Positions 40,474-50,386 are shown, numbered from the stretch's first letter. The stretch: DNA of 64,000 bases from Promethearchaeia archaeon (GCA_029856045.1 JAHQWG010000016.1:375921-439920), one strand, 5' to 3'. Numbers and translations are program-made. The notes: generated by a model from the sequence alone, not told the origin.

Positions 40474-40770
40474 ATGGTTGAAAAAAAAGATTATGAAATA
40501 ATTTTAGCTTCAGTTCAGAAACCAGTTGTGGGAGAAGCTGGTAAAACAGGTTCTTGGAGTAGATTCAAGCCAAAAATCGATCTTGAAAAATGTCTTGTTG
40601 TGAAAATGAATAAAGATGTTTGTCATTTTTGTTGGCTGTATTGTCCCGAGCCTATTATAAGCAGAACGATCCCTCCAAAAATCAATTATGAGTATTGTAA
40701 AGGTTGCGGGATTTGTGCAGAAGTTTGCCCGCCTAAAGCAATAAAAATGGTGGAGGAGAGTGAATTGTGA
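40474..40770 (+). CDS. porD: Pyruvate:ferredoxin oxidoreductase delta subunit (ferredoxin)
   Basis: VCHFCWLYCPEP and YCKGCGICAEVCPPKAI. Confidence 0.93.
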   Translation: MVEKKDYEIILASVQKPVVGEAGKTGSWSRFKPKIDLEKCLVVKMNKDVCHFCWLYCPEPIISRTIPPKINYEYCKGCGICAEVCPPKAIKMVEESEL

Positions 40771-42023
40771 CAAGCGTGGAAGAATATCAAATTATGACCG
40801 GAAATCATGCAGCAGCTAATGCATGTAAAGGTGCTAGAGTTCAAGTTGTAGCAGCATATCCCATCACACCGCAGAGTCCAGTCGTTGAAAAAATTTCATT
40901 TTTTATAGAAAATGGGGAGTTAAATGCGCGTATGGTTAGAGTAGAATCAGAACAATCTGCTCTCACCGCATGTGTGGCGGCATCTGCCACAGGTGTTCGA
41001 GTGTATACTGCAACATCTTCTCACGGATTATTATTAATGTATGAGATTTTATGTTGGGCGGCAGGAAATCGCTTACCTATTGTTATGAATATTGCTATGA
41101 GATCTGTTGGAGCACCATGGTCTGTATGGACTGATCACCAAGATGCATTCACAGTTAGAGATACTGGATGGATACAAATGTTTTGTGAAGATAATCAAGA
41201 AATTTATGATACTAACCTGCAAGCATATAGAATTGCAGAAGATCCCAGTGTTTATGTCCCAACTTTTGTAAATTATGATGGATATATATTATCCCATACT
41301 TCTATGTTAGTTAAATTGGAACCCCAAAAAAAAATTGATGAATTTTTACCCCCATTGAAGCATCATCTTAACTTAGGAGATATGAATATTGTAAAGGGGG
41401 TTTGTCCTGTTACAACTCCACATATCGTTAAAAGAGAGGAGGGAACTGCACCTGGGTATTATGAATTTCGATATTCACTTCAACGCTCTATAGAACATTC
41501 TATAAATAAAGTTAAAGAAGTTCATGATTTATTTGCAGAAAAATTCGGTCGTTCCTACGGAAATGGAATTTATAAAACATATAGAGCAGAAGATGCCGAG
41601 ATGTATATTTTTGCAGTTGGTTCTGTTGCTTCAGAATCACGTTTAGTTATCGATAAATTGAGAGAAAAAGGCATAAAAATTGGACTTATAAGTTTAAAAT
41701 TATTCAGACCTTTTCCCACTAAATATCTTCGAGAACTTTTTAAAGATGCAAAACTAATAGTAGTGTTCGATAGAGATATCGGTTATGGTTATGAAGGAAT
41801 TCTCTGTTATGAATTGAAGAGTGCATTGTACCAATCGAAAAACAGACCATTTATAAAAGGATACATTGTAGGACTAGGCGGTAGAGATATAATTACTAGT
41901 GATCTAATCGAGGGAGTTTATAGAGCGATTAATTTGGGGAAAAAAAATGAATATTCTGAACAAACGGAATTTATTGGATTAAAGCTTGATGAATTAGATT
42001 TCTTACAAAAGGAGGTAAAATAA
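40767..42023 (+). CDS. porA: Pyruvate:ferredoxin oxidoreductase alpha subunit
   Basis: GNHAAANACKGARVQVVAAYPITPQSPVVEKI, ATSSHGLLLMYE, NIAMRSVGAPWSVWTDHQD. Confidence 0.95.
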   Translation: MTSVEEYQIMTGNHAAANACKGARVQVVAAYPITPQSPVVEKISFFIENGELNARMVRVESEQSALTACVAASATGVRVYTATSSHGLLLMYEILCWAAGNRLPIVMNIAMRSVGAPWSVWTDHQDAFTVRDTGWIQMFCEDNQEIYDTNLQAYRIAEDPSVYVPTFVNYDGYILSHTSMLVKLEPQKKIDEFLPPLKHHLNLGDMNIVKGVCPVTTPHIVKREEGTAPGYYEFRYSLQRSIEHSINKVKEVHDLFAEKFGRSYGNGIYKTYRAEDAEMYIFAVGSVASESRLVIDKLREKGIKIGLISLKLFRPFPTKYLRELFKDAKLIVVFDRDIGYGYEGILCYELKSALYQSKNRPFIKGYIVGLGGRDIITSDLIEGVYRAINLGKKNEYSEQTEFIGLKLDELDFLQKEVK

Positions 42024-42026
42024 AAA

Positions 42027-42950
42027 ATGGCTGATAAAGTTAAATTATACGACATTCCTGAAGAAGAATTTTTACTGCCTGGTAATCGTATGTGTTCTGG
42101 TTGTGGATTATCACTTATTTATCGCACAGCTTTAAAAGCTCTAGGTCCCAATACAATTATTACAGTTCCTGCCTCATGTCTTACGGTGTTGCATGGGATG
42201 CAAGGATTTACAAGTGTTGATAAAATATCAGTGCTTAATACACCCTTCGCTACTGTAGCAGCAAGCGCAAGTGGAATCGAGGCAGCCTTGGAAGCTATGG
42301 GAAAAGATGATAAGGTTACTTGTGTTGCATTCGCGGGTGATGGAGGGACTACGGATATTGGAATTCAAGGTTTAAGCGGAGCAGCTGAAAGAAAAACTAA
42401 TTTTATTTATGCTTGCTATGATAATGAAGCTTATATGAATACTGGTGTTCAGCGTTCTGGATCAACTCCTTATGGTTCAATTACTACAACAACTCCAATA
42501 TATGGAAAAACAGAACATAAAAAAAATATGCCAAAAATTTTAGAAGCCCATGATATTCCTTATGTTGCAACTTCTTGCGCAGCTTATCCATTAGATATTT
42601 ATGCAAAATTTAAAAGAGCTAAGGAAATTAAGGGAACAAAATATATCCATATTTTATCTCCTTGCCCACCAGGTTGGGGTTTTTCCACAAAAGATACGAT
42701 TAAAATAGGAAAATTAGCTGTTGAAACGGGATTTTGGCCATTATATGAGATTGAAAATGGAAAGTTCTTATTATCTAATCCAAGTAAAAGACTTTTAGAT
42801 CCAGCAAAGAGAAAACCAATTGAACTGTATTTATCCGTTCAAAAGAGATTTAAAAGATTAAGCAATGAACAAATAGAAGAATATAAACGATATATTAATC
42901 AATCATGGGAATATATTAAAAGTAAAAATATAACTACACAATTTCTTTAA
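42027..42950 (+). CDS. porB: Pyruvate:ferredoxin oxidoreductase beta subunit
   Basis: RMCSGCGLSLIYRTA, FAGDGGTTDIGIQGLSGAAER, YDNEAYMNTGVQRSGSTP. Confidence 0.96.
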   Translation: MADKVKLYDIPEEEFLLPGNRMCSGCGLSLIYRTALKALGPNTIITVPASCLTVLHGMQGFTSVDKISVLNTPFATVAASASGIEAALEAMGKDDKVTCVAFAGDGGTTDIGIQGLSGAAERKTNFIYACYDNEAYMNTGVQRSGSTPYGSITTTTPIYGKTEHKKNMPKILEAHDIPYVATSCAAYPLDIYAKFKRAKEIKGTKYIHILSPCPPGWGFSTKDTIKIGKLAVETGFWPLYEIENGKFLLSNPSKRLLDPAKRKPIELYLSVQKRFKRLSNEQIEEYKRYINQSWEYIKSKNITTQFL

Positions 42951-42987
42951 AATTTTAATTATAACAATTTAATTACAAATCCTATAC

Positions 42988-43764
42988 ATGAAAATATTCA
43001 TTTTTGATGAAAATTTAGAAAATTGGATTGAAGAAGAAACCACCCTTTTACTTCATGATCTTGCAATATTTTTAGACGAGAAGAATAAAATTGTGTATTT
43101 ATGGCAAGGTCCAAAATCAAAGAAGAAAAAGAAGGAGTTTGGTCTTAAATCACTATCATTAATACAAGAGAAGTATCAAAATTTTAAACTTGAAATTTTA
43201 AAAGATACTATTCCACCAGAAATTCAAAAGCAATTAATGAACTTATTGAAAAAATATGGTAAAAAAGAGAAAATAATCTTAAAGAGAACCATTTATTTAA
43301 AACTTTATCTGATACTAGGACTAATTGGGACTATTCTCTCATTTATATATTATCTTAACCTATTATCGTCATTATTATGGGTTCAAACAAATGGAAGCTT
43401 ACAAATTAATGCACAAATATATGATAGGTGGATTTTAACTTCTCAAATTTTAATTATCATTTTTCTCCTTTTTTCTATTGGAAATCAAGTTCTATCCTTG
43501 ATAATAAACCGCCTTATATTAATTATAATAGCAGCAATTGGAGTTATAATGTCCATAGGCTTTCTAATATATATCTCCCAAGGAATATTTCTTTTCTTAT
43601 TTCAATCTGGCTCGACTACAACAATCTATTTAATTTCCCAAAATGATTTAAGAATATTTTTATTAATAAATTTTATTGGAATTATAATTTTTGTATGCCC
43701 TACTATATACTCCATTTTCTGGATATATAAATATTCTAAATTGAGAGAAAATAAAAAATTATAA
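42988..43764 (+). CDS. Putative gelsolin-like domain fused to a multi-TM region
   Basis: N-term about 85 aa with DLAIFLDEKNKIVYLWQGPKSKKKKKEFGLKSLSLIQEKY resembling the gelsolin vyllD...iyvWqGk core; then about 4 TM helices. Confidence 0.55.
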   Translation: MKIFIFDENLENWIEEETTLLLHDLAIFLDEKNKIVYLWQGPKSKKKKKEFGLKSLSLIQEKYQNFKLEILKDTIPPEIQKQLMNLLKKYGKKEKIILKRTIYLKLYLILGLIGTILSFIYYLNLLSSLLWVQTNGSLQINAQIYDRWILTSQILIIIFLLFSIGNQVLSLIINRLILIIIAAIGVIMSIGFLIYISQGIFLFLFQSGSTTTIYLISQNDLRIFLLINFIGIIIFVCPTIYSIFWIYKYSKLRENKKL

Positions 43765-43989
43765 CATTTATTAATAGCCATATTACTTCTCAATTCAAGA
43801 TTTCTGAATCTTAAACTGTTTAATTTCAATTTATTATTCGAGGTACTTATAATAATTCAATTATAATTCCATTTTACCATTTCCATATTTCTTATAATGT
43901 GATTTCTTGAATTCAAGAATAGGTTTATAAATACTAAATTATTTTGAATTATCAAATAATTTGAAAACTAACGGCCCTAAATTTAGATA

Positions 43990-44262
43990 TTAAATACTTT
44001 TACCACATTTAGGGCAGAATTTTTCATTTTTTTTGACAAGTATTTTACATCTTGGGCAAATTATATATTTTTGACGATTTTCCTGAATTATTTGCTTAAT
44101 ATCTTCTCTAAGAAAAATTACAGTAATAATAAATGCAATTAGAACTATAAAAACAAACAATAATATTGAGTCAAATGTAAAAAAGGGTAAAAGAGAAAAT
44201 GCTGAAATAATTACAATACACCAACACGTAAATATACATCTATTACCTTGAATACTTACCAT
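43990..44262 (-). CDS. Two-TM protein with C-terminal zinc ribbon
   Basis: CPRCKILVKKNEKFCPKCGKSI at C-term after two hydrophobic segments. Confidence 0.7.
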   Translation of the reverse strand: MVSIQGNRCIFTCWCIVIISAFSLLPFFTFDSILLFVFIVLIAFIITVIFLREDIKQIIQENRQKYIICPRCKILVKKNEKFCPKCGKSI

Positions 44263-44285
44263 TTATATTCCTTCTGAATATTATA

Positions 44286-44876
44286 TTAATCAGATGATGC
44301 ATCTTTAATTACTTTTAAATTTTTTCCACAAACGCTACAGAAACCTGTATATGTCTTTTGTTTTGCCCCACAGTTTGGACATATTTCTAAACTTTTCTTT
44401 TGGGTTTCTTCAAAAATAGCTTCTTTGGATTTTATAATATTAATTTTAAATGGATTTTTTTGATTTAATGGATCTTTAATAACGATTATTCCAGTTTCTT
44501 GTATCTCTATATATTTATCTAAATTCTCCGGGTGATTTTCAATATTTAAATAATATTTAAGCCTAATACTTCCGCTAATTAAAAAAATAATGATTATAGA
44601 AACTGATATTAAGTAATTTATTAGAATTGTCGCTATAAATGTAATTAATGTTATTATAAAAATACAAAAAAAAAAAATTGTACTTATTCGATATTTGTTT
44701 GAAATGCTTAAAAATTCATTGTATTTTTTAATACAGGATTCACAAACAGAAAAATTAATTTGATAAGATTGAATATTTTCTTTACCTAAATTTTTCATAA
44801 TCGATATTTCTATTAAATTGACATTTGATTTTTTACACCTATAGCACTTATTTAATAATTCTGGTATATTTATCAT
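44286..44876 (-). CDS. Two-TM protein with N- and C-terminal zinc-ribbon-like segments
   Basis: CYRCKKSNV...CESCIKKY; TM pair; CPNCGAKQKTYTGFCSVCG. Confidence 0.7.
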   Translation of the reverse strand: MINIPELLNKCYRCKKSNVNLIEISIMKNLGKENIQSYQINFSVCESCIKKYNEFLSISNKYRISTIFFFCIFIITLITFIATILINYLISVSIIIIFLISGSIRLKYYLNIENHPENLDKYIEIQETGIIVIKDPLNQKNPFKINIIKSKEAIFEETQKKSLEICPNCGAKQKTYTGFCSVCGKNLKVIKDASSD

Positions 44877-44918
44877 TTTATTGTTTCACTTAAAATATAA
44901 CTAATAAAAATGCAAACA

Positions 44919-45335
44919 TTATACTTTTTTTCTCTCGTTTTTTTGAGACCTTAACCAAAGTTGTTTACAGTAACTACCAAATTTATTTGCACGTTGTTTT
45001 AAAGAATTTTTTGATTCAAAATTTGAATTTCTAATAACTTTAAACTCCAACGCATTAATGTACGATGCACCAAATTTAAATACACATTTATTGAAAGATT
45101 TTAATTTTATTTCATGAACTGTATTCCACGGATTAAAAGTTAATCCTATTTTTCTTTTTGTAGGAAGAGTCATCGCAAATCCTGATTTTGTAATTATAAT
45201 ATGAGATTTCCATTTTTGGGTTCCGCACCATACAATTCTGGTTACTTTGCTTAATGTACTGTATAATATATCATCTTCTTCTGGAATAACTTCAGAAAGA
45301 TTGCTATAATCTATTGGTACATAAATTTCTGCCAT
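44919..45335 (-). CDS. Uncharacterised protein, possibly PH/GRAM-like fold
   Basis: beta-rich DDILYSTLSKVTRIVW...KSHIIITKSGFAMTLPTKRKIGLTFNPWNTVHEIKLK. Confidence 0.45.
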   Translation of the reverse strand: MAEIYVPIDYSNLSEVIPEEDDILYSTLSKVTRIVWCGTQKWKSHIIITKSGFAMTLPTKRKIGLTFNPWNTVHEIKLKSFNKCVFKFGASYINALEFKVIRNSNFESKNSLKQRANKFGSYCKQLWLRSQKNERKKV

Positions 45336-45741
45336 TTTTATTTTTCACTTTATATTACACTGACATTTTAAATTCTAAATAAAAATTATAGAATTAATAG
45401 ATAAACGCTTGATTGTAAAAATTAATTTTTTTTTTGTTAACTAATTTTAAGTTAAAACTATTTAAACATTACGCTATGATTATAATAATTAAGAAAATAG
45501 AAATAACTTTAGATACTGGGAAAAGAAACGCAAATTTCATATATTTAAAGAGAAAATATTTATTTTTTTAATAAATATGTAATCTTTAATTTCTAAATCT
45601 TATAAGAAGCATAATTTATTGCAATTTTTAATGATAAAAATCTCTTAAATAAATAATTGTCCACAACTTAACAATAAATTGTTTTATAAGTATTATTTTA
45701 ATTGATTATATTATCTAACATAATTAAAGAGAAACTAAGGT

Positions 45742-46614
45742 TTGGAAGTAGCTAAAATTATAAAATCAATGGAAAAGGAAGATTTCCGCGTATTAAGAGC
45801 GATTGAACGGGGTATGAGAAGAGCTGCCTCCGTAAAAATGAGTGATATCTGTTTTTTTTCTAAATTGAAAATGGAGGAAGTTTTATTCCGTCTCAATAAA
45901 GTTCATAAAAATAATTTAATAATTCGTGATTCGACAGGTGAGATCAGTTATAAATTAAATTCAATTGGGTATGATATGCTTGCTTTTCATATTTTAGTTG
46001 GACAAGGAATAATCTCTCAACTCGGGGTAGAGATTGGGAAAGGAAAAGAAGCAGATGTATATAAGTGCATAAACGATGATAATGAAGAAATGACTATGAA
46101 AATTTTTAGAATAGGTCGGACAAGTTTCCGAAAAGTAAAACAATTGAGAATATTTGTCGGTGAAAGACGCCATTTTTCCTGGCTTTACATTAATCGACTT
46201 GCTGCTATGCGAGAATATGAAGCCCTTTCAAAAATAGCTCCATTAGGACTTAATATTCCAAAACCGATTGGTATCAATCGTCATATTATAATAATGGAAT
46301 TTATTGAAGGAACAGAACTTAATAATCTCATCGATATAGAAGATCCGGTATTTATTTTTGAAGATATAATTAATCAAATAAGTATTATTTATAAAAATGC
46401 GGGTATAATTCATGGAGATCTCGGAGAATTTAATGTCTTAATAAATTCTGAAGGCGATATTTTAATAATAGATTGGCCACAGTGGGTCCCCAAGAGCCAT
46501 CCTAATGGATTATCAATTTTAAAAAGGGATATTGAAAATATATGTTCATTTTTTAAAAAGAGATTTAATGTAGAGAGTAATGCTGAAGAAATTTTAAAAT
46601 CGATTATCTCTTAA
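45742..46614 (+). CDS. RIO2-type serine protein kinase (TTG start)
   Basis: N-terminal wHTH, GKGKEADVYKC, KIFRIGRTSFRKVK, HGDLGEFNVLI, IIDWPQ. Confidence 0.95.
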   Translation: MEVAKIIKSMEKEDFRVLRAIERGMRRAASVKMSDICFFSKLKMEEVLFRLNKVHKNNLIIRDSTGEISYKLNSIGYDMLAFHILVGQGIISQLGVEIGKGKEADVYKCINDDNEEMTMKIFRIGRTSFRKVKQLRIFVGERRHFSWLYINRLAAMREYEALSKIAPLGLNIPKPIGINRHIIIMEFIEGTELNNLIDIEDPVFIFEDIINQISIIYKNAGIIHGDLGEFNVLINSEGDILIIDWPQWVPKSHPNGLSILKRDIENICSFFKKRFNVESNAEEILKSIIS

Positions 46615-47166
46615 AATAATCCAATCTTCGCATTTATTATCATGAATATAATTTAAATCCTGAAAATGTGATTGAAATAATTTTTTAACTTCATTTAAAC
46701 TGAAGTTTTTTTTTAAAATCGTAATGGCTAATAATCCGTTACTTTTAAAAACCCGAATCAACTCTTCAATACCTTTATTAATATTAGCTAGATTTTGAAA
46801 TGTGGTAATCGAAATAAAACCTGTAAAAAGATTCCTTTTAAATGGAAGATTTTCAATATCTCCTAAGATTAAACAAGATTTTTTTTGTTTTTCTTTTGCA
46901 CTCTTTAGCATATTAAAAGATATGTCTAAACCAATTAATCTAATATTTCTTGTAATCTTTTCTTTATTGAGGTAATCTAAAAATAAATTTGTTCCACAAC
47001 CTGCATCTAGATAAATTCCGCTTTTGAAAACAAGATTTTCAATTAATAGCTTGAATTTATAATTTTGAATTATTTTATATCGGTTATCATAAATTTTGGC
47101 AGAAGAATTATAATCCTCAATAATCTTTTTCTTCTTATCCAATTTTTTTGCTTTCAAAATTCTCAT
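46594..47166 (-). CDS. SAM-dependent methyltransferase (class I)
   Basis: YLDAGCGTNLFLDYL, LIGLDISFNMLKSAK, ILGDIENLPFKRNLF. Confidence 0.88.
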   Translation of the reverse strand: MRILKAKKLDKKKKIIEDYNSSAKIYDNRYKIIQNYKFKLLIENLVFKSGIYLDAGCGTNLFLDYLNKEKITRNIRLIGLDISFNMLKSAKEKQKKSCLILGDIENLPFKRNLFTGFISITTFQNLANINKGIEELIRVFKSNGLLAITILKKNFSLNEVKKLFQSHFQDLNYIHDNKCEDWIILRDNRF

Positions 47167-47292
47167 TCTAATTGAAATTTATAACGTAAAAAAACTAAAA
47201 AGATTTTAATTTAAGAGTATTTTTTAAAAGTATATAATTATATTTAATATTGTTTTTAATCAAAGAGAAAAATTATCAGGTAAATTAATAAA

Positions 47293-47529
47293 ATGGAACG
47301 AGACCCACTCAAAATTCTAGAAAAGGCAGTAAATTCCGTTATTCTACTAAGATTAAAAGACGGAACGGAATACCGAGGTAAAATGAAAGAAATTGACTCT
47401 TATATGAATATGATAATAGAAGATGCCACAGAATTTATGGATGGAACAGCTGTAGCCAAATATTCTGAGATCTTCATAAGAGGTAATAATCTATTGTTCA
47501 TTAAACCAGATGCGTCTGAAATATTATAG
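47293..47529 (+). CDS. Lsm/Sm-like RNA-binding protein
   Basis: 78 aa; ILLRLKDGTEYRGKMKEIDSYMNMIIEDATEF...IFIRGNNLLFI. Confidence 0.95.
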   Translation: MERDPLKILEKAVNSVILLRLKDGTEYRGKMKEIDSYMNMIIEDATEFMDGTAVAKYSEIFIRGNNLLFIKPDASEIL

Positions 47530-47611
47530 ATTTAAATAATTTCTCTAAAAATTTTAACTCATTTTTAATTAAATTTGGAAAATTTTAAAGTTTACTCTTA
47601 TTTGGAACAAT

Positions 47612-48055
47612 ATGAAAAACAATTCACACTCTCAACCGTTGACTACTTTAGTAGCATATGGAACATTTATCACTAATAATCTATGGAAAAATTATAAAAA
47701 TGTTGAAGTATGTTTAATCAAAAATTATCGAAGAATATTACCCCCAGGGAATTGGTTTCCATACGTTTTGCCAGATAAAAATGCAAAATTTTGGGGTTTG
47801 AAATTTGATGTTAATTTTGATCAATTAATTCAACTCGACACTTTTGAAGGAGTAAAATTAGGACTTTATTCTCGAATTGCAACTAAGGTTTTTCTTAAAA
47901 ATGATATAGAAATAAGCGCAGATATTTATGTTCCAACAGAAAAAACAATTAAGCAGTATAATATAATATTAGATATTGATGCAGAAGATAGATGGAAAAA
48001 TGAGATAAAGAAATACCCAGAACTAATTGAAAAATTCCCAGAATTAATTCTTTAA
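47612..48055 (+). CDS. Gamma-glutamylcyclotransferase (AIG2/GGCT)-like protein
   Basis: TLVAYGTFITNNLWKNY...FWGLKFDVNFDQLIQLDTFEG...ADIYVP. Confidence 0.75.
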   Translation: MKNNSHSQPLTTLVAYGTFITNNLWKNYKNVEVCLIKNYRRILPPGNWFPYVLPDKNAKFWGLKFDVNFDQLIQLDTFEGVKLGLYSRIATKVFLKNDIEISADIYVPTEKTIKQYNIILDIDAEDRWKNEIKKYPELIEKFPELIL

Positions 48056-48067
48056 TTTCTCATAAAA

Positions 48068-48427
48068 TTAATTTTGAATTATTTGTATATTTTCTAATGG
48101 CACCCAACCACTTTTACCTCTCTTGTTGGTAACCCAAACCCAACCGCTTACTTCATATCTTATTATTAATTCTTCTCCAATCTTTACGGTAAGTTCAGTT
48201 GCATTATAATTTCTGAGAGCCTTACATTTTTTATCATTTAACTTCTCAATATATTTTTCTGGAACCCATCCTCCTTTACCAAATTGGTTAATACACCATT
48301 GCCATTCTTTCCACTCGGTTTCTTTCACACCAATTGTTAAAATCTCACCTTTAACAATTATTAATGGATCAGAAAAAGCAGATTTATAATCTGATATTAC
48401 TTGGCATTTAATTGCTTTCATTTTCAA
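48068..48427 (-). CDS. Tandem SH3-like domain protein
   Basis: two repeats: CQVISDYKSAFSDPLIIVKGEILTI...WCINQFGKGGWVPEKYIE and CKALRNYNATELTVKIGEELIIRYEVSGWVWVTNKRGKSGWVPLENIQI. Confidence 0.82.
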   Translation of the reverse strand: MKMKAIKCQVISDYKSAFSDPLIIVKGEILTIGVKETEWKEWQWCINQFGKGGWVPEKYIEKLNDKKCKALRNYNATELTVKIGEELIIRYEVSGWVWVTNKRGKSGWVPLENIQIIQN

Positions 48428-48473
48428 ATTAACCTAATTAATTAAGTTTGATTAAGGAATTTTATAAAAAAAA

Positions 48474-49364
48474 TCATTGTATTATGAGTAACTTGACGCT
48501 CGTGCCCTCAATTAAAGCCATCGTCGCTTGATTAGGTGAAAATTGACCTCGATAATTATTTGAGGAAAAAATCGTTAATAATCTACCATTAAAGAAGTAT
48601 TGATAACCTTGAGGAGGAAATATTTCATGTGATCTAATTAAAGATTTAAAACCATAATGCTCCATAAATTCTTCAAATGCTTTATAACCATATTGTTTTA
48701 TTCCCTCACCTCTGAAATTGTCTACAAAATAAGGAAATGCTTCAAGTTCTATAGGATCATTCCATATCATTTGAAAAACTTCATTAGAGATTTCAGGATC
48801 ACTCATCAAATTTGGTTTTTTATCCAATTTTTTTAATTTATTGATAATTTCAATATCTTCAGGAATTCCCCCATGCACACAAAATATTTTTTTATTAATT
48901 ATGGCACAAATGGAGAGGGAGTTGTATAATTCTAAAAGATATTTAATACGTTCTGTATCACCAAATTTATTCATAAGAACATCCAAAAATCCATAATATC
49001 GGTTAACTTCAATAGTCTCATGGTTTCCCTTTAGCAAAAAATAACGTTCTGGCTCTGTAATTTTTAAACATAAAATAAAGCATAGGCATTCTAATTGATA
49101 AGGTCCTCGGTCAACAATATCTCCCAAAAAAAGAATCATTTCAGGTTTTATTTCATCTATTTTTTCTTTGATTTTAATTAAAGAGGGAAGGTTTCCATGG
49201 ATATCTCCTATGATGAGAATTTTTTCTTGGGGAGATGATGCATTCAATTTTAATACATAAGGTTCCTTTTCAAATATAATCTTGCTCTTTTCAATAATAT
49301 CAATAAAGTCATTAAAGCTAATCTTTTTTGCAGAAAAAGGTGATTGAAGTATTTTTTTTATCAT
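48474..49364 (-). CDS. PPP-family (PP1/PP2A-like) Ser/Thr protein phosphatase
   Basis: GDIHGNLPSL, GDIVDRG, LLKGNHE, WNDPIE, LIRSHE, FSSNNYRGQF parallels FSAPNYCGEF of eukaryotic PPPs. Confidence 0.9.
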   Translation of the reverse strand: MIKKILQSPFSAKKISFNDFIDIIEKSKIIFEKEPYVLKLNASSPQEKILIIGDIHGNLPSLIKIKEKIDEIKPEMILFLGDIVDRGPYQLECLCFILCLKITEPERYFLLKGNHETIEVNRYYGFLDVLMNKFGDTERIKYLLELYNSLSICAIINKKIFCVHGGIPEDIEIINKLKKLDKKPNLMSDPEISNEVFQMIWNDPIELEAFPYFVDNFRGEGIKQYGYKAFEEFMEHYGFKSLIRSHEIFPPQGYQYFFNGRLLTIFSSNNYRGQFSPNQATMALIEGTSVKLLIIQ

Positions 49365-49465
49365 TTTTAAAAATGACTCAAATTTAACGTGATTACATAT
49401 TAATCTGATTTAAAAATAACGATTTATGGTTTTTATTTTATTTAAACAGTTGAATTTCTATTTTG

Positions 49466-50386
49466 CTATTCTTCTTCCTCAATCTCTCGTTTCATCCTTA
49501 TTTTAAGTACTCTTAACGCAAAATTAATTACATCCCCAATATTGTTCCATTTTTTCTTTCCAACCTGCTCTTTCATCCAATAGAACATATCTTGGTCTAT
49601 AGGCGTAGTTAAATAAATAGGTTGCATTTCCCTTGTTTCTTCCGATTCGGCCTTGTTTAATAGCCAGGAAACAATATTTGAGATCAATTTAAAATTATCT
49701 TCAGCATTTATTCCATAAGAATCATGTAAGCTTGAAAACAAAGACATATTTGCTAAAGCTACAATCTTACCTGAACCATAATGTCCTACTGCAATTACTG
49801 GTAATTCACTTACTGGTTCCTCAACCCAATCACTTCCATTGAAGTATTCATGCCATGAAGTATCTTTGGAAGAATAGGCAATATAATCAACATCAATATT
49901 GTCTTTTTCAATTGATTTATCAATTGATAATGTGCAGCCATTAGAATGAATAATGCTTGAAATATCTCGTGTGATAAAATGACTTTTAAAATCCCTTATT
50001 ACTGGCCGGGAATTCTCAATAGAAAAATATCGCCCATCATATAAAGTATCATTATTAAATGTTATACCAAAATTTTTTGTTAGTTCTGATAAATTATTTT
50101 GATTCTCATAATCGCCACCTTGATCATTTAGAATTAATAAGCTTCCTCCATCATGAACATATTTAACTAAATCAGTAATTTCATCCGTTTCGATTAAAGA
50201 TTCTGTAGGAACCCCAATAATAAAAACATCATATGTTGATAACTTTTCATAAGTTACACCAGCCTCGATTTTTCCAATCTTAAAATTTGAATCAAGTAAA
50301 AACTCCAAAAAGTCTGCAAATGCGGTCTCTTCAATTTTTAATTTATTATTATGAGATTCATCAAAACCTATATTGATATTTTTCAT
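49466..50386 (-). CDS. GIFT-domain (IFT52/GldG-like) protein with C-terminal RHH-like segment
   Basis: YEKLSTYDVFIIGVPTESLIETDEITDLVKYVHDGGSLLILNDQGGDYENQNNLSELTKNFGITFNNDTLYD; tail IYLTTPIDQDMFYWMKEQVGKKKWNNIGDVINFALRVLKIRMK. Confidence 0.6.
   Translation of the reverse strand: MKNINIGFDESHNNKLKIEETAFADFLEFLLDSNFKIGKIEAGVTYEKLSTYDVFIIGVPTESLIETDEITDLVKYVHDGGSLLILNDQGGDYENQNNLSELTKNFGITFNNDTLYDGRYFSIENSRPVIRDFKSHFITRDISSIIHSNGCTLSIDKSIEKDNIDVDYIAYSSKDTSWHEYFNGSDWVEEPVSELPVIAVGHYGSGKIVALANMSLFSSLHDSYGINAEDNFKLISNIVSWLLNKAESEETREMQPIYLTTPIDQDMFYWMKEQVGKKKWNNIGDVINFALRVLKIRMKREIEEEE

Noticed and set aside
43904-43919. Perfect 16-bp palindrome TTCTTGAATTCAAGAA in a convergent intergenic region
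   Set aside because: About one such palindrome is expected by chance in a 64 kb AT-rich window; no associated features.
45340-45740. 400-bp AT-rich gap upstream of RIO2 examined for small ORFs, tRNA or repeats
   Set aside because: No coherent ORF, cloverleaf or repeat found.
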